In this document: piece by piece, positions 24,078 to 33,329 of the stretch
Position numbering within the stretch: position 1 is the stretch's first letter
Layout of the letters: each line of letters starts with the position of its first letter
Assembly: GCA_019351895.1 (NCBI GenBank)
Contig: JABBOH010000032.1
Span: forward strand, 1 to 37,353
DNA from: Pseudomonadota bacterium
GTDB taxonomy: Bacteria; Pseudomonadota; Alphaproteobacteria; Acetobacterales; Acetobacteraceae
Direction of reading: 5' to 3'
DNA: 37,353 nucleotides
The notes under the pieces: generated by a model
The model's database searches: none
Seen by the model: only the letters and a program-made list of their open reading frames with translations
What the model was told of the DNA's origin: nothing
Program-made: the position numbers and the translations under genes

Positions 24078-25784
24078 ATGGCCCGCATGTCCCACCACGC
24101 CTATGCGCATATGTTCGGCCCCACGGTGGGGGACCGCGTGCGCCTGGCCGATACTGAGCTTTTCGTTGAGGTCGAACGCGATTTCACCACCTACGGCGAG
24201 GAGGTGAAATTCGGCGGCGGCAAGGTCATCCGCGATGGCATGGGCCAGTCCCAGGTCACGAACGCGGCGGGCGCCGCCGATACCGTCATCACCAATGCAC
24301 TCATCATCGATCATTGGGGCATCGTGAAGGCCGATGTCGCGCTGAAGGCCGGCCGCATCGCGGGCATCGGCAAGGCGGGCAACCCGGATACCCAGCCGAA
24401 TGTCGACATCATCATCGGGCCGGGCACCGAGATCATCGCCGGCGAGGGCCGCATCCTCACCGCCGGCGGCTTCGACGCGCATATCCATTTCATCTGCCCC
24501 CAGCAGGTGGAGGAGGCGCTCGCCTCCGGCCTCACCACCATGCTCGGCGGCGGCACCGGGCCCGCCACCGGCACGGCGGCCACCACCTGCACGCCGGGGC
24601 CCTTCCACCTCGCCCGCATGCTCCAGGCGGCGGAGGGGCTGCCGATGAACCTCGCCTTCGCCGGCAAGGGCAACGCCTCCCGCCCCGAGGCGCTGGAGGA
24701 GATGATCCGCGCCGGTGCCTGCGCGCTCAAGCTGCACGAGGATTGGGGCACGACGCCCGCCGCCATCGACAATTGCCTGAGCGTTGCCGACCGCTTCGAC
24801 GTGCAGGTGATGATCCATACCGACACGCTGAACGAAAGCGGCTTCGTCGAGGACAGCATCGCCGCCATCGCGGGGCGCACCATCCACGCCTACCACACGG
24901 AGGGTGCGGGCGGCGGCCATGCGCCCGACATCATCCGCGTCTGCGGTCTGCCGAACGTCATCCCGTCATCGACCAACCCGACGCGGCCCTATACCCGCAA
25001 CACGCTCGACGAGCATCTCGACATGCTCATGGTGTGTCATCACCTCGACCCGTCGATCCCGGAGGACATCGCTTTCGCGGAAAGCCGCATCCGGCGCGAG
25101 ACGATCGCGGCCGAGGACATCCTGCACGACCTCGGCGCCTTCTCGATCATCAGTTCCGACAGTCAGGCGATGGGCCGCGTGGGCGAGGTCATCACCCGCA
25201 CCTGGCAGACGGCGCACAAGATGAAGGTGCAGCGCGGGCCTTTGCCGGGCGATGGCGCGGCCGACAATGCGCGCGTCAAGCGCTACATCGCCAAATACAC
25301 GATCAACCCGGCGATCGCGCACGGCATCTCCGAGCACATCGGCTCGGTCGAGGTCGGCAAGCTCGCGGATCTCGTGCTGTGGACGCCGGCTTTCTTCGGC
25401 GTGAAGCCGGACATGGTGCTGAAATCCGGCACCATTGCCATGGCGATGATGGGCGACCCGAATGCCTCCATCCCAACGCCGCAACCGGTCCATGCAAGGC
25501 CGATGTTCGGCAGCTTCGGGCGCAGCCTGACCCTCTCCTCGGTGCTGTTCGTGTCGGGTGCGGCGCTGGATGCCGACATTGGGCGCACGCTCGGGCTCTC
25601 ACGCCCGCTGGTGGCCGTCGGCAACACGCGCGGCGGCATCGGCAAGGCGAGCATGGTGCATAACGACGCGACCCCGGCGATCGAGGTTGATCCCGAAACC
25701 TACGAGGTGCGGGCGGACGGCGTATTGTTGACCTGCGAACCCGCCGAGGTTCTGCCGATGGCCCAGCGGTATTTCCTGTTCTGA
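24078..25784 (+). CDS. ureC: Urease alpha subunit UreC (catalytic)
   Basis: Catalytic subunit with the binuclear nickel site, 568 residues. All active-site residues are present, each one number above the Klebsiella enzyme: H135 and H137 (FDAHIHF), carbamylated K218 (ALKLHEDWG), H247 (MIHTDTLNE), H273 ([14 protein letters not shown]) and D361 (SSDSQAMGR). The mobile flap has C320 and H321 (MVCHHLDP). GGAAGG lies seven bases before the ATG. The protein ends in the typical phenylalanine (QRYFLF). Its stop shares one base with the ureE start. Activity needs the accessory genes downstream and nickel. Confidence 0.98.
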   Translation: MARMSHHAYAHMFGPTVGDRVRLADTELFVEVERDFTTYGEEVKFGGGKVIRDGMGQSQVTNAAGAADTVITNALIIDHWGIVKADVALKAGRIAGIGKAGNPDTQPNVDIIIGPGTEIIAGEGRILTAGGFDAHIHFICPQQVEEALASGLTTMLGGGTGPATGTAATTCTPGPFHLARMLQAAEGLPMNLAFAGKGNASRPEALEEMIRAGACALKLHEDWGTTPAAIDNCLSVADRFDVQVMIHTDTLNESGFVEDSIAAIAGRTIHAYHTEGAGGGHAPDIIRVCGLPNVIPSSTNPTRPYTRNTLDEHLDMLMVCHHLDPSIPEDIAFAESRIRRETIAAEDILHDLGAFSIISSDSQAMGRVGEVITRTWQTAHKMKVQRGPLPGDGAADNARVKRYIAKYTINPAIAHGISEHIGSVEVGKLADLVLWTPAFFGVKPDMVLKSGTIAMAMMGDPNASIPTPQPVHARPMFGSFGRSLTLSSVLFVSGAALDADIGRTLGLSRPLVAVGNTRGGIGKASMVHNDATPAIEVDPETYEVRADGVLLTCEPAEVLPMAQRYFLF

Positions 25785-26275
25785 TGCGCGCCACCGAACA
25801 CCTGCCGGCCGGAAGCTGGATCGCGGCCGAAGCCACTGACGCCGTGCTGCTCGACCACGACCACCGCCACCGCCGCCGCTTCCTGCTGAAAACGCTATCC
25901 GGCGCGGAGTGCCTGCTCGATCTGCCGCAGGCGACAGCGCTCCGTCATGGCGACGGGCTGCGGCTGGAGGATGGCCGCATCCTCGCGGTGCGGGCGATGC
26001 CGGAGCGCGTGCTCGACATCCATGCCCATGACGAGGACGCGCTGATGCGCATCGCGTGGCATCTCGGCAACCGGCATCTGCCGGTGCAGTTCCTGCCCGG
26101 TCTCATCCGCATCCGCTACGACCATGTCATCGCAGAAATGGTCGAGGGCCTCGGCGGCCACCCGGAGGAGGAGATGGCGCCCTTCGACCCGGAATCCGGC
26201 GCCTATGCCCCGGGCTCGGGCGCGGCCGGCGGCGGGCACCACCATCACCACCACGATGACGACCATGCCCATTGA
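25784..26275 (+). CDS. ureE: Urease nickel-chaperone UreE with His-rich tail
   Basis: UreE delivers nickel to the UreG-containing complex. The 163-residue product has the N-terminal peptide-binding domain (RRRFLLKTLSGAECLLDLP), then the metal-binding domain with a conserved metal-site histidine in LAWHLGN-like IAWHLGNRHLPVQFL and IRIRYDHVIAEM. The tail after about residue 148 is nearly all His and Asp (six consecutive His, then DDDHAH), which should store or buffer nickel. The last seven codons of ureE overlap the probable start of ureF in another frame. Confidence 0.95.
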   Translation: MRATEHLPAGSWIAAEATDAVLLDHDHRHRRRFLLKTLSGAECLLDLPQATALRHGDGLRLEDGRILAVRAMPERVLDIHAHDEDALMRIAWHLGNRHLPVQFLPGLIRIRYDHVIAEMVEGLGGHPEEEMAPFDPESGAYAPGSGAAGGGHHHHHHDDDHAH

Positions 26276-26933
26276 CGAGGGCGCGTTTCTGCGGCTGCTG
26301 ACATGGCTGTCGCCGGCCTTCCCCACGGGCGGCTTCGCCTATAGCCACGGGCTCGAATGGGCGGTGGAGTCCGGGGACGCACGGAGCACCGCCGGGCTGA
26401 TCGGCTGGCTCGTCGATATCCTCGAACAGGGCAGCGGGCGCACCGACGCGATCCTGCTGCGCCACGCCCATCGCGCGGCCTCGGACGCCCAAGCATTGGC
26501 CGAGGTCGTGGAACTGGCCGCAGCCCTGCCGAGCGGCCGGGAGCGCTGGCTGGAAACGACTGCCCAGGGCCGCGCCTTCCTCGCCGCCGCGCGCGCATGG
26601 CCGTCCCCGGTGCTGACACTGCTGGAGGGACAGGACGTGGCCTATCCGGTCGCGGTCGGCGCCGTCTCGGCGGCGCACGGCGTCTCCGAGGACCGCGCGA
26701 CGCTCGGCTTCCTGCACGCCTTCTGCGCCAACCTCGTCTCGGCCGCCGTGCGGATAATTCCGCTCGGCCAGCAGGCGGGGCTGCGCGTCATGGCGGCGCT
26801 GGAGCCGATCCTGCTTGGCAGCTGCCAACTCACAGCGCACTCGACGCTAGACGACATCGGCAGCGGTGCCATTCGCGCCGATCTCGCGGCCATGCACCAC
26901 GAAACGCAATATACGAGGTTGTTCCGCACATGA
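26265..26933 (+). CDS. ureF: Urease accessory protein UreF
   Basis: All-helical scaffold of the UreD-UreF-UreG maturation complex. I start at the ATG at 26265, giving 222 residues beginning [20 protein letters not shown]; an ATG at 26256 would add three residues. Both lie inside the His-codon tail of ureE, so there is no ordinary ribosome site and translation is presumably coupled. Family blocks: [38 protein letters not shown], and a conserved C-terminal half with [15 protein letters not shown] and a Tyr-Thr-Arg-Leu-Phe-Arg end. The stop overlaps the ureG start as ATGA. Confidence 0.94.
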   Translation: MPIDEGAFLRLLTWLSPAFPTGGFAYSHGLEWAVESGDARSTAGLIGWLVDILEQGSGRTDAILLRHAHRAASDAQALAEVVELAAALPSGRERWLETTAQGRAFLAAARAWPSPVLTLLEGQDVAYPVAVGAVSAAHGVSEDRATLGFLHAFCANLVSAAVRIIPLGQQAGLRVMAALEPILLGSCQLTAHSTLDDIGSGAIRADLAAMHHETQYTRLFRT

Positions 26934-27556
26934 GTCTCTCGCCCCATGGTCCGCTGCGCGTCGGCATCGGCGGTCCCGTCGGCACCGGCAAGACGGCGCT
27001 GATGGACGCGCTCTGCAAGACGTTCCGCGACGGCTACGACATCGCCGCCATCACCAACGACATCTACACCAAGGAGGATGCCGAGTTCCTGACACGGGCG
27101 GGCTCGCTGACGCCCGACCGCATCCTCGGCATCGAGACCGGCGGCTGCCCGCATACGGCGATCCGCGAGGATGCCAGCATCAACATGGCTGGTGTCGCCG
27201 ACCTCGAGCGGCGCTTCCCCAATCTCGACGTGATCCTCATCGAGAGCGGCGGCGACAATCTGGCGGCGACCTTCAGCCCGGAGCTCGCCGATATCACGAT
27301 CTACGTGATCGACGTGTCGGCAGGCGACAAGATCCCGCGCAAGGGCGGCCCCGGCATCACCCGCAGCGACCTGCTGGTGATCAACAAGATCGACCTCGCG
27401 CCCCATGTCGGCGCGAGCCTGGAGGTGATGGACCGCGACTCCAGGAAGATGCGCGGCGAGCGGCCTTTCGTGTTCACGAACATCCGCGCGGGCCAGGGTG
27501 TGGCGGAGATCGCGGCCTTCATCGAGCGCCAGGGCGGCCTCCGCCGCGCCGCCTAG
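26930..27556 (+). CDS. ureG: Urease accessory GTPase UreG
   Basis: SIMIBI-class GTPase that carries nickel to urease, 208 residues. The P-loop is GPVGTGKT at 15-22, the nickel-binding Cys-Pro-His motif is at 73-75 ([11 protein letters not shown]), the switch region is [15 protein letters not shown] and the guanine-specificity motif is NKID. The start overlaps the ureF stop. It is the last gene of the urease run; the next gene, an Lrp-type regulator, begins about 80 bases on. No nickel importer (NikABCDE, HupE/UreJ) is in the window. Confidence 0.97.
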   Translation: MSLSPHGPLRVGIGGPVGTGKTALMDALCKTFRDGYDIAAITNDIYTKEDAEFLTRAGSLTPDRILGIETGGCPHTAIREDASINMAGVADLERRFPNLDVILIESGGDNLAATFSPELADITIYVIDVSAGDKIPRKGGPGITRSDLLVINKIDLAPHVGASLEVMDRDSRKMRGERPFVFTNIRAGQGVAEIAAFIERQGGLRRAA

Positions 27557-27636
27557 CGGCGGGGCACCCGATCCAACCGCCACGCTAACAGCAATCTTAC
27601 CTGAGAGAGGTGCCGCGTGGTGGCAGACTTCCGGTC

Positions 27637-28122
27637 ATGGATGACATCGACCGGAGAATTGCCTGCCTTCTCCAGACCGACAACCGGCTGTCGAACGCCG
27701 AGATCGGCGCCGCTGTAGGCCTCTCGGTTTCGGCCGCGAATGAACGTGTGTGCCGCCTGAACAGTTCCGGGGTCATTCGCGGCAATCATGCCGTGCTGGA
27801 CCCCGAGCGCGTCGACCTGCCGCTCTGCGCCTTCGTCTTCGTTGATCTGGCACCGCATCCCGACGAGACCGGATTCCGTGCCGCGATCGCCGCCCGGCCG
27901 GAAGTTCAGGAGGTTCATCAGGTCGCAGGCCCGCACTGCTACCTCGTGAAGATCCGGGTCAGCGGCACGCGTGCTCTGCAGAGTCTCCTGACCCACCAAA
28001 TCAAGAGCCAGCCGCATGTTCTCCGCACGGAAACCGTCATGGTGCTGGAGACGGTCAAGGAAAGCTCGCAACTCGCCCTGCCAACGTCCGCGACGAGTGT
28101 TCCGGTGCGAGAGGACACGTAG
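27637..28122 (+). CDS. Lrp/AsnC-family transcriptional regulator
   Basis: Product of 161 residues from the ATG at 27637 (MDDIDRRIACLLQTDNRLSN); a GTG at 27610 would add nine residues but reads MPRGGRLPV, which is unlike the family. The N-terminal helix-turn-helix spans about residues 17-45 (LSNAEIGAAVGLSVSAANER). The C-terminal RAM/AsnC effector domain follows (FVFVDLAPHPDE, EVQEVHQVAGPHCYLVKIRV). Such regulators usually sense amino acids as octamers. One base separates its stop from the MFS exporter start, so it probably controls that exporter and itself; a D-amino-acid dehydrogenase lies further on. Confidence 0.9.
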   Translation: MDDIDRRIACLLQTDNRLSNAEIGAAVGLSVSAANERVCRLNSSGVIRGNHAVLDPERVDLPLCAFVFVDLAPHPDETGFRAAIAARPEVQEVHQVAGPHCYLVKIRVSGTRALQSLLTHQIKSQPHVLRTETVMVLETVKESSQLALPTSATSVPVREDT

Positions 28123-28123
28123 C

Positions 28124-29323
28124 ATGCCGCGCCCGGAAGCCGCTCACGCGCCCTCGTTAACGCAGAAGTCGGCCGGGGCCGGGAGCGGTCTCGCGCTCTT
28201 CGTGCTCATGCTGGCGAGCTTCAGCATCGGCACGGGCGAGTTCGTCATCGTCGGGCTTGTGCCGGGCCTTGCCTCGAACCTCCACGTTTCGGTGCCGACG
28301 GCCGGCCTTCTCATCTCGGTCTACGCGCTCAGCGTCGCCTTCGGGTCGCCCTTCGTGGCGGCGCTGCTGTCGTCCGCGTCCCGACGCTGGGCGCTCGTCG
28401 CCCTCATGCTGGTCTTCGTCGCCGGAGACATAGCCTGCGCGCTCGCGCCCGACTTCCGCTTCCTGATGGCCGCGCGCGTCGCGACGGCACTGGCGCACGG
28501 CGCGTTCTTCGGCATCGCCTCGACCGTCGCGGCTGAACTGGCGCCTCCCGGAAAATCCGCGCGGGCGGTGGCGCTCCTGTTCACCGGCATGACGGTCGCG
28601 AATGTCGTGGGTGTGCCGCTCGGCACCTGGATCGGACAGGCTGCGGGCTGGCGCGCCACCTTCGGTTTCGTCGCCATGCTCGCGGCGCTTTCCCTGGCGG
28701 GCATGATGACCTGGATGCCGCGTCGTCTCGGGCAGGCGTCGGGCGGGGTCCGGCACGAACTCGCGGCGCTGCGGCAGCCCCAGATCTGGCTCGCCATGCT
28801 CGTCAGCATGCTGACCTCCGCGGCGCTGTTCACCGTTCTGACCTTCCTGACGCCGTTGCTGGAGACGCAAGCCGGGCTCACGCCGCACGGGGCGGCGCTG
28901 GCGCTCTTCGTTTTCGGATCGGGCCTGACGGTGGGCGGACTGTTGGGCGGCCGTTTCGCGGATCGCAACACCCTGCTCGCGATGCGCGCGCTTCTCGTCG
29001 TCGATGCCGTCGCCCTGGTTGCCTTGTCGCTGCTCGTCCGATCCGGCCCGGTTGCGCTCGTCGCCGTCTTCGCCTGGGGGGTCGCGGCCTTTGCCCTGGT
29101 GCCGCCGTTGCAGCACCGGGTCGTGGCCGTAGCGAAGCGATCGCCGGGCCTCGCATCGACGCTGAACCAGTCCGCCTTCAATCTCGGCGACGCCCTCGGC
29201 GCGGCTCTGGCCGCTGGCGTACTCGCGAACGGCCTCGGCTACGTGTCGCTGCCGTGGATCGGCGCGGCCGTCGTTTGTCTCGCGCTGGTGCCGGCCCTGC
29301 TGAGCCGGGAAACCGCTGAGTAG
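28124..29323 (+). CDS. MFS exporter, DHA1 family (AraJ/YdhP-like)
   Basis: Inner-membrane proton-driven efflux permease of 399 residues with twelve predicted helices. The first helix and loop read FSIGTGEFVIVGLVPGLASN and VPTAGLLISVYALSVAFGSP, typical of the AraJ-like branch of drug:H+ antiporters. The motif-C-like stretch ATALAHGAFFGIASTVAAEL and the second-half repeat FVFGSGLTVGGLLGGRFADR are present. The start is the ATG just after the Lrp stop; GAGAGGA lies eight bases upstream. Substrate unknown. The regulator pairing suggests export of an amino acid or related small molecule, which is inference. Confidence 0.92.
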   Translation: MPRPEAAHAPSLTQKSAGAGSGLALFVLMLASFSIGTGEFVIVGLVPGLASNLHVSVPTAGLLISVYALSVAFGSPFVAALLSSASRRWALVALMLVFVAGDIACALAPDFRFLMAARVATALAHGAFFGIASTVAAELAPPGKSARAVALLFTGMTVANVVGVPLGTWIGQAAGWRATFGFVAMLAALSLAGMMTWMPRRLGQASGGVRHELAALRQPQIWLAMLVSMLTSAALFTVLTFLTPLLETQAGLTPHGAALALFVFGSGLTVGGLLGGRFADRNTLLAMRALLVVDAVALVALSLLVRSGPVALVAVFAWGVAAFALVPPLQHRVVAVAKRSPGLASTLNQSAFNLGDALGAALAAGVLANGLGYVSLPWIGAAVVCLALVPALLSRETAE

Positions 29324-29394
29324 CGTCGTCAACCTGATGTGGCCGGATTGACGTGTCGGCAGGCCCGCATGATGCTCGCGCGTCTCCCCTGCCC

Positions 29395-29775
29395 ATGAGC
29401 ACGGAGCCCAACGTGACGCAGCGCCTCAGTGCTTCCCTTGCCGCGCTCCTGGGGCAATTGCCACGCCCCGCCTCGAAAGACTGGCCAACGGGCGAGCCCT
29501 TCGTCGAGGCATTGCGGCACGGCAGCATGTCGGTCGAGGTATTCGCGCCGCGCGGCGCCGATCGCCAGACGCCGCATGAACAGGACGAACTCTACATCGT
29601 CGCCGGGGGCACGGCCCGGTTCGAGCATGCGGGCGTGTTCTCGTCTGCCCGGACGGGCGACGTGCTGTTCGTGGCAGCGGGCGACGACCACCGCTTCCAC
29701 GACATGAGCGCGGACTTCGTCACCTGGGTCGTTTTCTGGGGCCCCAAGGGGGGCGAGCGGCCGGGGAGCGCGTGA
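29395..29775 (+). CDS. Cupin-domain protein
   Basis: Single small beta-barrel of 126 residues. Cupin motif 1 is visible as TPHEQDELYIVAGGTARFEH and motif 2 as GDVLFVAAGDDHRFHDM, giving a metal-type set His/Glu plus a late His. Starts are unclear: ATG at 29395 has no ribosome site, whereas GTG at 29413 has GGAG six bases before it and would give 120 residues. Cupins range from storage folds to dioxygenases, and nothing here fixes the role. The 3' end of the gene carries the first of two short tandem duplications (29767-29823). Confidence 0.82.
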   Translation: MSTEPNVTQRLSASLAALLGQLPRPASKDWPTGEPFVEALRHGSMSVEVFAPRGADRQTPHEQDELYIVAGGTARFEHAGVFSSARTGDVLFVAAGDDHRFHDMSADFVTWVVFWGPKGGERPGSA

Positions 29776-29823
29776 CCGGCAGCGCGTGACGGGCCGCGGG
29801 CAGAGGGGCCTCGGGCAGAGGGG
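29767..29823. repeat. Two adjacent short tandem duplications
   Basis: AGCGCGTGAC occurs at 29767-29776 and 29781-29790, spaced 14 bases. GGGCAGAGGGG occurs at 29798-29808 and 29813-29823, spaced 15. They straddle the cupin stop. The remaining 190 bases to dadA hold only a 5-bp dyad, TCATG-N5-CATGA (29871-29885). Confidence 0.7.
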
Positions 29824-30016
29824 TGTGTTTCGAGACCGGACGACGCGACAATCCTGACCGGCCGGCTGGATCATGGTCGACATGACGGAGGGTCGCATGC
29901 CTTCCGTTGCGGGTCCGGGCGAAGGGTGAAATACTCGTGCCAAGACCAAGATCAGGGGGACCGCACCCGTCCGCTGCCGGAGCCTTGCTGCCTGTCGCCT
30001 TATCGGAGCGTGGATC

Positions 30017-31306
30017 TTGAAGCATATCGCCGTGATCGGCGCCGGGGTCACCGGCATTACCACCGCCTATTCCCTCCTCAAGCGCGGCTATGCGGTTACG
30101 GTCTTCGACCGCCAGCGCTATGCCGGGATGGAAACCTCCTTCGCCAATGGCGGCCAGCTGTCCGCGAGCAATGCCGAGGTCTGGAACAGCTGGGCCACGA
30201 TCCTCAAGGGCATCAAATGGATGGCGCACAAGGACGCGCCGTTGCTCGTGAACCCGAAACCCTCCTGGCACAAATATTCCTGGATGGCGGAGTTCGTGGC
30301 GCAGATTCCGAACCACCACCGCAACACGGTCGATACGGTGCGCATGGCCATCGCCTCCCGCCGCATCCTGGACGAGATGGCGGAAGCCGAGGGCATCGAC
30401 TTCCACCGCGAGCCGCGCGGCATCCTCCACGTCTACCGCGACCGCCACAGCTTCGACGACGCGGCGAAGGTGAACGCCCTCCTCGCGGAAGGCGGCCTGG
30501 AACGCGTGGCCGTGACGCCCGAGGAGATGCGCGCGCTGGAGCCGACGCTCACCGGAGATTTCTACGGCGGATTCTTCACCGCGTCCGACTACACCGGCGA
30601 CATCCACGCCTTCACCCGCGGCTTGGCCGAAGCGTGCATGAGGCTCGGCGGCCGGTTAAATTACGACACCAGCGTGCATCGCCTGCATCATGCGGGGTCC
30701 GGCGTCGATGTGCTGTGGGAACCCGCCATCAGCCAGCCCGGCCAAGCGCCCGAACAGAAGACCCATGTCGATGCGGTCGTGATCTGCGCGGGGGTGGCGA
30801 GCCGGCGCTTCGCCGCCCAACTCGGCGACCGCGTCAACATCTATCCCGTGAAGGGCTACTCGATCACCATTACGCTGCAGGACGAAGCGAGCCGCCAGGG
30901 TGCGCCCTGGGTCAGCCTGCTGGACGACGGGGCCAAGATCGTGTCGAGCCGCTTCCGCGACCGCCTGCGCGTTGCCGGCACCGCCGAGTTCAACGGCTAC
31001 AACCTCGACATCCGGGCCGACCGCATCCGCCCCCTGGTCAACTGGACCCGCACTCTGTTCCCGGCTGTGGATACCAGCGCCGCCGTGCCCTGGGCCGGCC
31101 TCCGCCCGATGCTGCCGAGCATGCTGCCGCGCGTCGGCCCCGGACGGCAGCCGGGCGTGTTCTACAACACCGGGCACGGGCATCTCGGCTGGACGCTCTG
31201 CGCCGCGACGGCGGAAATGTTGGCCGAGAGTGTCATGACCAATCTCGGCAGCGACAACCGGTCTGCCGCTATGCCGGCGCCGGCTCCACGGCGGGCCGCG
31301 GAGTGA
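30017..31306 (+). CDS. dadA: D-amino-acid dehydrogenase small-subunit type (DadA-like FAD oxidoreductase)
   Basis: FAD-dependent enzyme of the DAO family that oxidises D-amino acids to keto acids and passes electrons to the respiratory chain at the inner membrane. The start is TTG at 30017, with CGGAG eight bases upstream. The Rossmann FAD motif is at once visible, HIAVIGAGVTGITTAYSLLKRG at residues 3-24, then SFANGGQLSASNAEVW, characteristic of DadA. The C-terminal FAD-contacting segment is VFYNTGHGHLGWTL. Length 429 is typical. No alanine racemase lies beside it, unlike classical dad operons. The last 38 bases overlap the convergent diguanylate cyclase gene. Confidence 0.92.
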   Translation: MKHIAVIGAGVTGITTAYSLLKRGYAVTVFDRQRYAGMETSFANGGQLSASNAEVWNSWATILKGIKWMAHKDAPLLVNPKPSWHKYSWMAEFVAQIPNHHRNTVDTVRMAIASRRILDEMAEAEGIDFHREPRGILHVYRDRHSFDDAAKVNALLAEGGLERVAVTPEEMRALEPTLTGDFYGGFFTASDYTGDIHAFTRGLAEACMRLGGRLNYDTSVHRLHHAGSGVDVLWEPAISQPGQAPEQKTHVDAVVICAGVASRRFAAQLGDRVNIYPVKGYSITITLQDEASRQGAPWVSLLDDGAKIVSSRFRDRLRVAGTAEFNGYNLDIRADRIRPLVNWTRTLFPAVDTSAAVPWAGLRPMLPSMLPRVGPGRQPGVFYNTGHGHLGWTLCAATAEMLAESVMTNLGSDNRSAAMPAPAPRRAAE

Positions 31307-32801
31307 CCGCCCGGGCCGTCACCCGGTTGCGCCCCGTCGCCTTGCTCTCATAGAGCGCCGCATCCGCCGCCGCGAGCAGATCGGCGGCGGCGGCCGCCGG
31401 ACCCGGCTCGGCACAGCCGAGACCGATGCTGACGGTCACGCATCCCTCCCGCCAATGCGGGATCGCAAGCAACTCGATGCCGACACGGATCGCCTCGGCG
31501 ATCCGTGCTGCCGCGGCAAGATCGGTGTCGGGCAGCACGACCGCGAATTCCTCGCCGCCGTAGCGGGCCGCTACATCTCCCGGGCGGCGGATCTGCCCGA
31601 CCATGCAGTCGGCCAGGGCGCGGAGCACGACGTCGCCCGCCTGATGGCCGAAGTGGTCGTTGTAGTCCTTGAAATGGTCGGCATCGAGCATGAGGAGGCT
31701 GATCGGCTTCCCCGAACGCCGGCACCGCCGCCACTCGCGCGCGAGATCCGCGTCGAACCCGCGCCGGTTGGAGAGGCCAGTCAGGGCGTCGGTATGCGCC
31801 AGCGCGGCCAGCTGGGCGTTGGCGGCGAGGAGTTCGCGGTCGACCATCATCTTGCGATGCGCCTGCTGCGCCAGCAGAAGCGTGAGACCGACCAGCCCCC
31901 CGGATAGCACGACGACGGCAAAGATCGTCACAAAGGCGAGGTGACTCCAGCCCCGCAGGATGTCGCTTTTCGAGATGCTGACGAAGACGAGCAACGGGAA
32001 TTCGCCGACCCAACCGGCCGTTACCCGGCAGCAAAGTCCGTCTGCCGTCGAGCGCCGGCTGTAGATGGAAGTCCTGAGGTGCGGAACGCTCGCGATGACG
32101 GATGGCGGCTCGACGACATGGCCGATCAGGTTGGGCAAGAGCGGCTGGCGGGTGAGCAGCGTGCCGTGGCTGTCGACGAGCGCTATCGCGCCTTTGCGGC
32201 CGAGTTCGAGGCCGTCGAACACGCCCTGGATCCACGACATAGGCAGCATCGCGACAATCGCCTTGGCGGCTCCGCAGGCGCCGGGCAGGCAGCGGCGGAT
32301 GAGGGCGATCAGGGGCTGGCCGCCGCCGCCGGGCAGCACCGTGGCGGCGATGAGCCCGGTGCTGCCGCCGTCCGACATGACCTCCGGTAGGACCGCGGCA
32401 TATTGGCGGGTGAGGCCAGGACGGGAACTCGAGACCGCCTCGCCGCCAGGGCCGAGTATGATGATATCGCCAAGGCTGGCGCGGATCGCGGCGCCGCCGA
32501 AAAGCGACTCGCGGGACGGCAGGGCCGCCTTGCCCTCAGCCGCCGCATCATGAAGCTCAACCGCGACATCGAGCAGTCGCAGATCGTAGCGCCCCACTTC
32601 GATCTGCACCGCCTGATCGGCGAGGCGCAGGATGTTGCCCGCCATGATGTCGGCGCGCCGCACCAGTTCATGGCGGGTTTCGAGCAGCACCGAGACGCAG
32701 GCAAGAACGAGGATAACGGTCGCGGCAAGCGTGACGAAGGCCACGCCGCGGAACGACAACATGTGGCGGGCGGCCCGCGCCCTCAGCTCCGCCGTCACCA
32801 T
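31269..32801 (-). CDS. Membrane diguanylate cyclase with periplasmic sensor domain
   Basis: Makes cyclic di-GMP from two GTP. The frame is open to 32978, inside the next gene, so I use the ATG at 32799-32801, giving 510 residues. Membrane span 1 is at about 19-41 and span 2 at about 288-311. The 245 residues between are a periplasmic domain with dCache-like features (FDGLELGRKGAIALVDSHGT and SISKSD before span 2). The GGDEF domain starts near 335 (HTDALTGLSNRRGFD). The active site is GGEEF at 415-419 and the inhibitory I-site RPGD is at 406-409, so it should be active and product-inhibited. The signal is unknown. It runs against dadA and overlaps it tail to tail. Confidence 0.93.
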   Translation of the reverse strand: MVTAELRARAARHMLSFRGVAFVTLAATVILVLACVSVLLETRHELVRRADIMAGNILRLADQAVQIEVGRYDLRLLDVAVELHDAAAEGKAALPSRESLFGGAAIRASLGDIIILGPGGEAVSSSRPGLTRQYAAVLPEVMSDGGSTGLIAATVLPGGGGQPLIALIRRCLPGACGAAKAIVAMLPMSWIQGVFDGLELGRKGAIALVDSHGTLLTRQPLLPNLIGHVVEPPSVIASVPHLRTSIYSRRSTADGLCCRVTAGWVGEFPLLVFVSISKSDILRGWSHLAFVTIFAVVVLSGGLVGLTLLLAQQAHRKMMVDRELLAANAQLAALAHTDALTGLSNRRGFDADLAREWRRCRRSGKPISLLMLDADHFKDYNDHFGHQAGDVVLRALADCMVGQIRRPGDVAARYGGEEFAVVLPDTDLAAAARIAEAIRVGIELLAIPHWREGCVTVSIGLGCAEPGPAAAAADLLAAADAALYESKATGRNRVTARAVTPRPAVEPAPA

Positions 32802-32877
32802 GCGCCGCCGTTCTCTCCGCGTCAGAACCCGCCGAAGCTCCGCGCCACCGTGCCGTGGCGCAGAGGGACCGACGCCG

Positions 32878-33216
32878 CTACTGGTCGCGCTCGTCCACGT
32901 CCTTCTCGACCTCGATCTCGCCCTCGATCGGATCGTCATCATCGTCGAGATCGGGCGTCTCGTCGAGCACGTCGTCATCCTCGACCACGTCTTCGACCTC
33001 GCCGACCTCCGGGTCGGGCTCCTCGGCGCGGACCGGGGCGACGGGCTTTTTGAGGCGCCGCTCCTCGATCTGGTTGCCGCCGCGCTTCAGACGCGGCTGC
33101 TCGGGCGGTTGTTCAGTGCCGCATTTCGGGCAAGCAGGGGTTGCTTTGCCCAAATCATAGAAGCGCGTGCCGCAGGAAACGCAGGTGCGCTTGGTGCCTA
33201 GTTCGGGCTTGACCAT
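32878..33216 (-). CDS. TIGR02300 / FYDLN-acid family protein
   Basis: Product of 112 residues in two parts. Residues 1-37 form a zinc-ribbon-like unit with two CxxC pairs (CVSCGTRFYDLGKATPACPKC), where the FYDL string gives the family its name. After about residue 65 the protein is extremely acidic (runs of Asp and Glu). The family is almost confined to Alphaproteobacteria and is commonly found next to aroA. Its function is unknown. It is divergent from aroA with a 113-base gap that should hold both promoters. Confidence 0.93.
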   Translation of the reverse strand: MVKPELGTKRTCVSCGTRFYDLGKATPACPKCGTEQPPEQPRLKRGGNQIEERRLKKPVAPVRAEEPDPEVGEVEDVVEDDDVLDETPDLDDDDDPIEGEIEVEKDVDERDQ

Positions 33217-33329
33217 CGTGAGCCTCGTCGGGTGGCCGATTTTGCAAAGGGCGCGGCCTTGCCATCCCCTGAGGCGACTGTCAAACCCCGCCTCCCGAGC
33301 CCTACCCCCAACTGCGTTAAGAGAAGACG

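Noticed and set aside
24314-25663. A 449-codon plus-strand frame within ureC
   Set aside because: Out-of-frame shadow rich in His/Arg/Gly; ureC carries all active-site residues in the other frame.
33217-33329. Possible tRNA gene between the TIGR02300 gene and aroA
   Set aside because: No cloverleaf arms or TTCGA-type loop could be found in the 113 bases.
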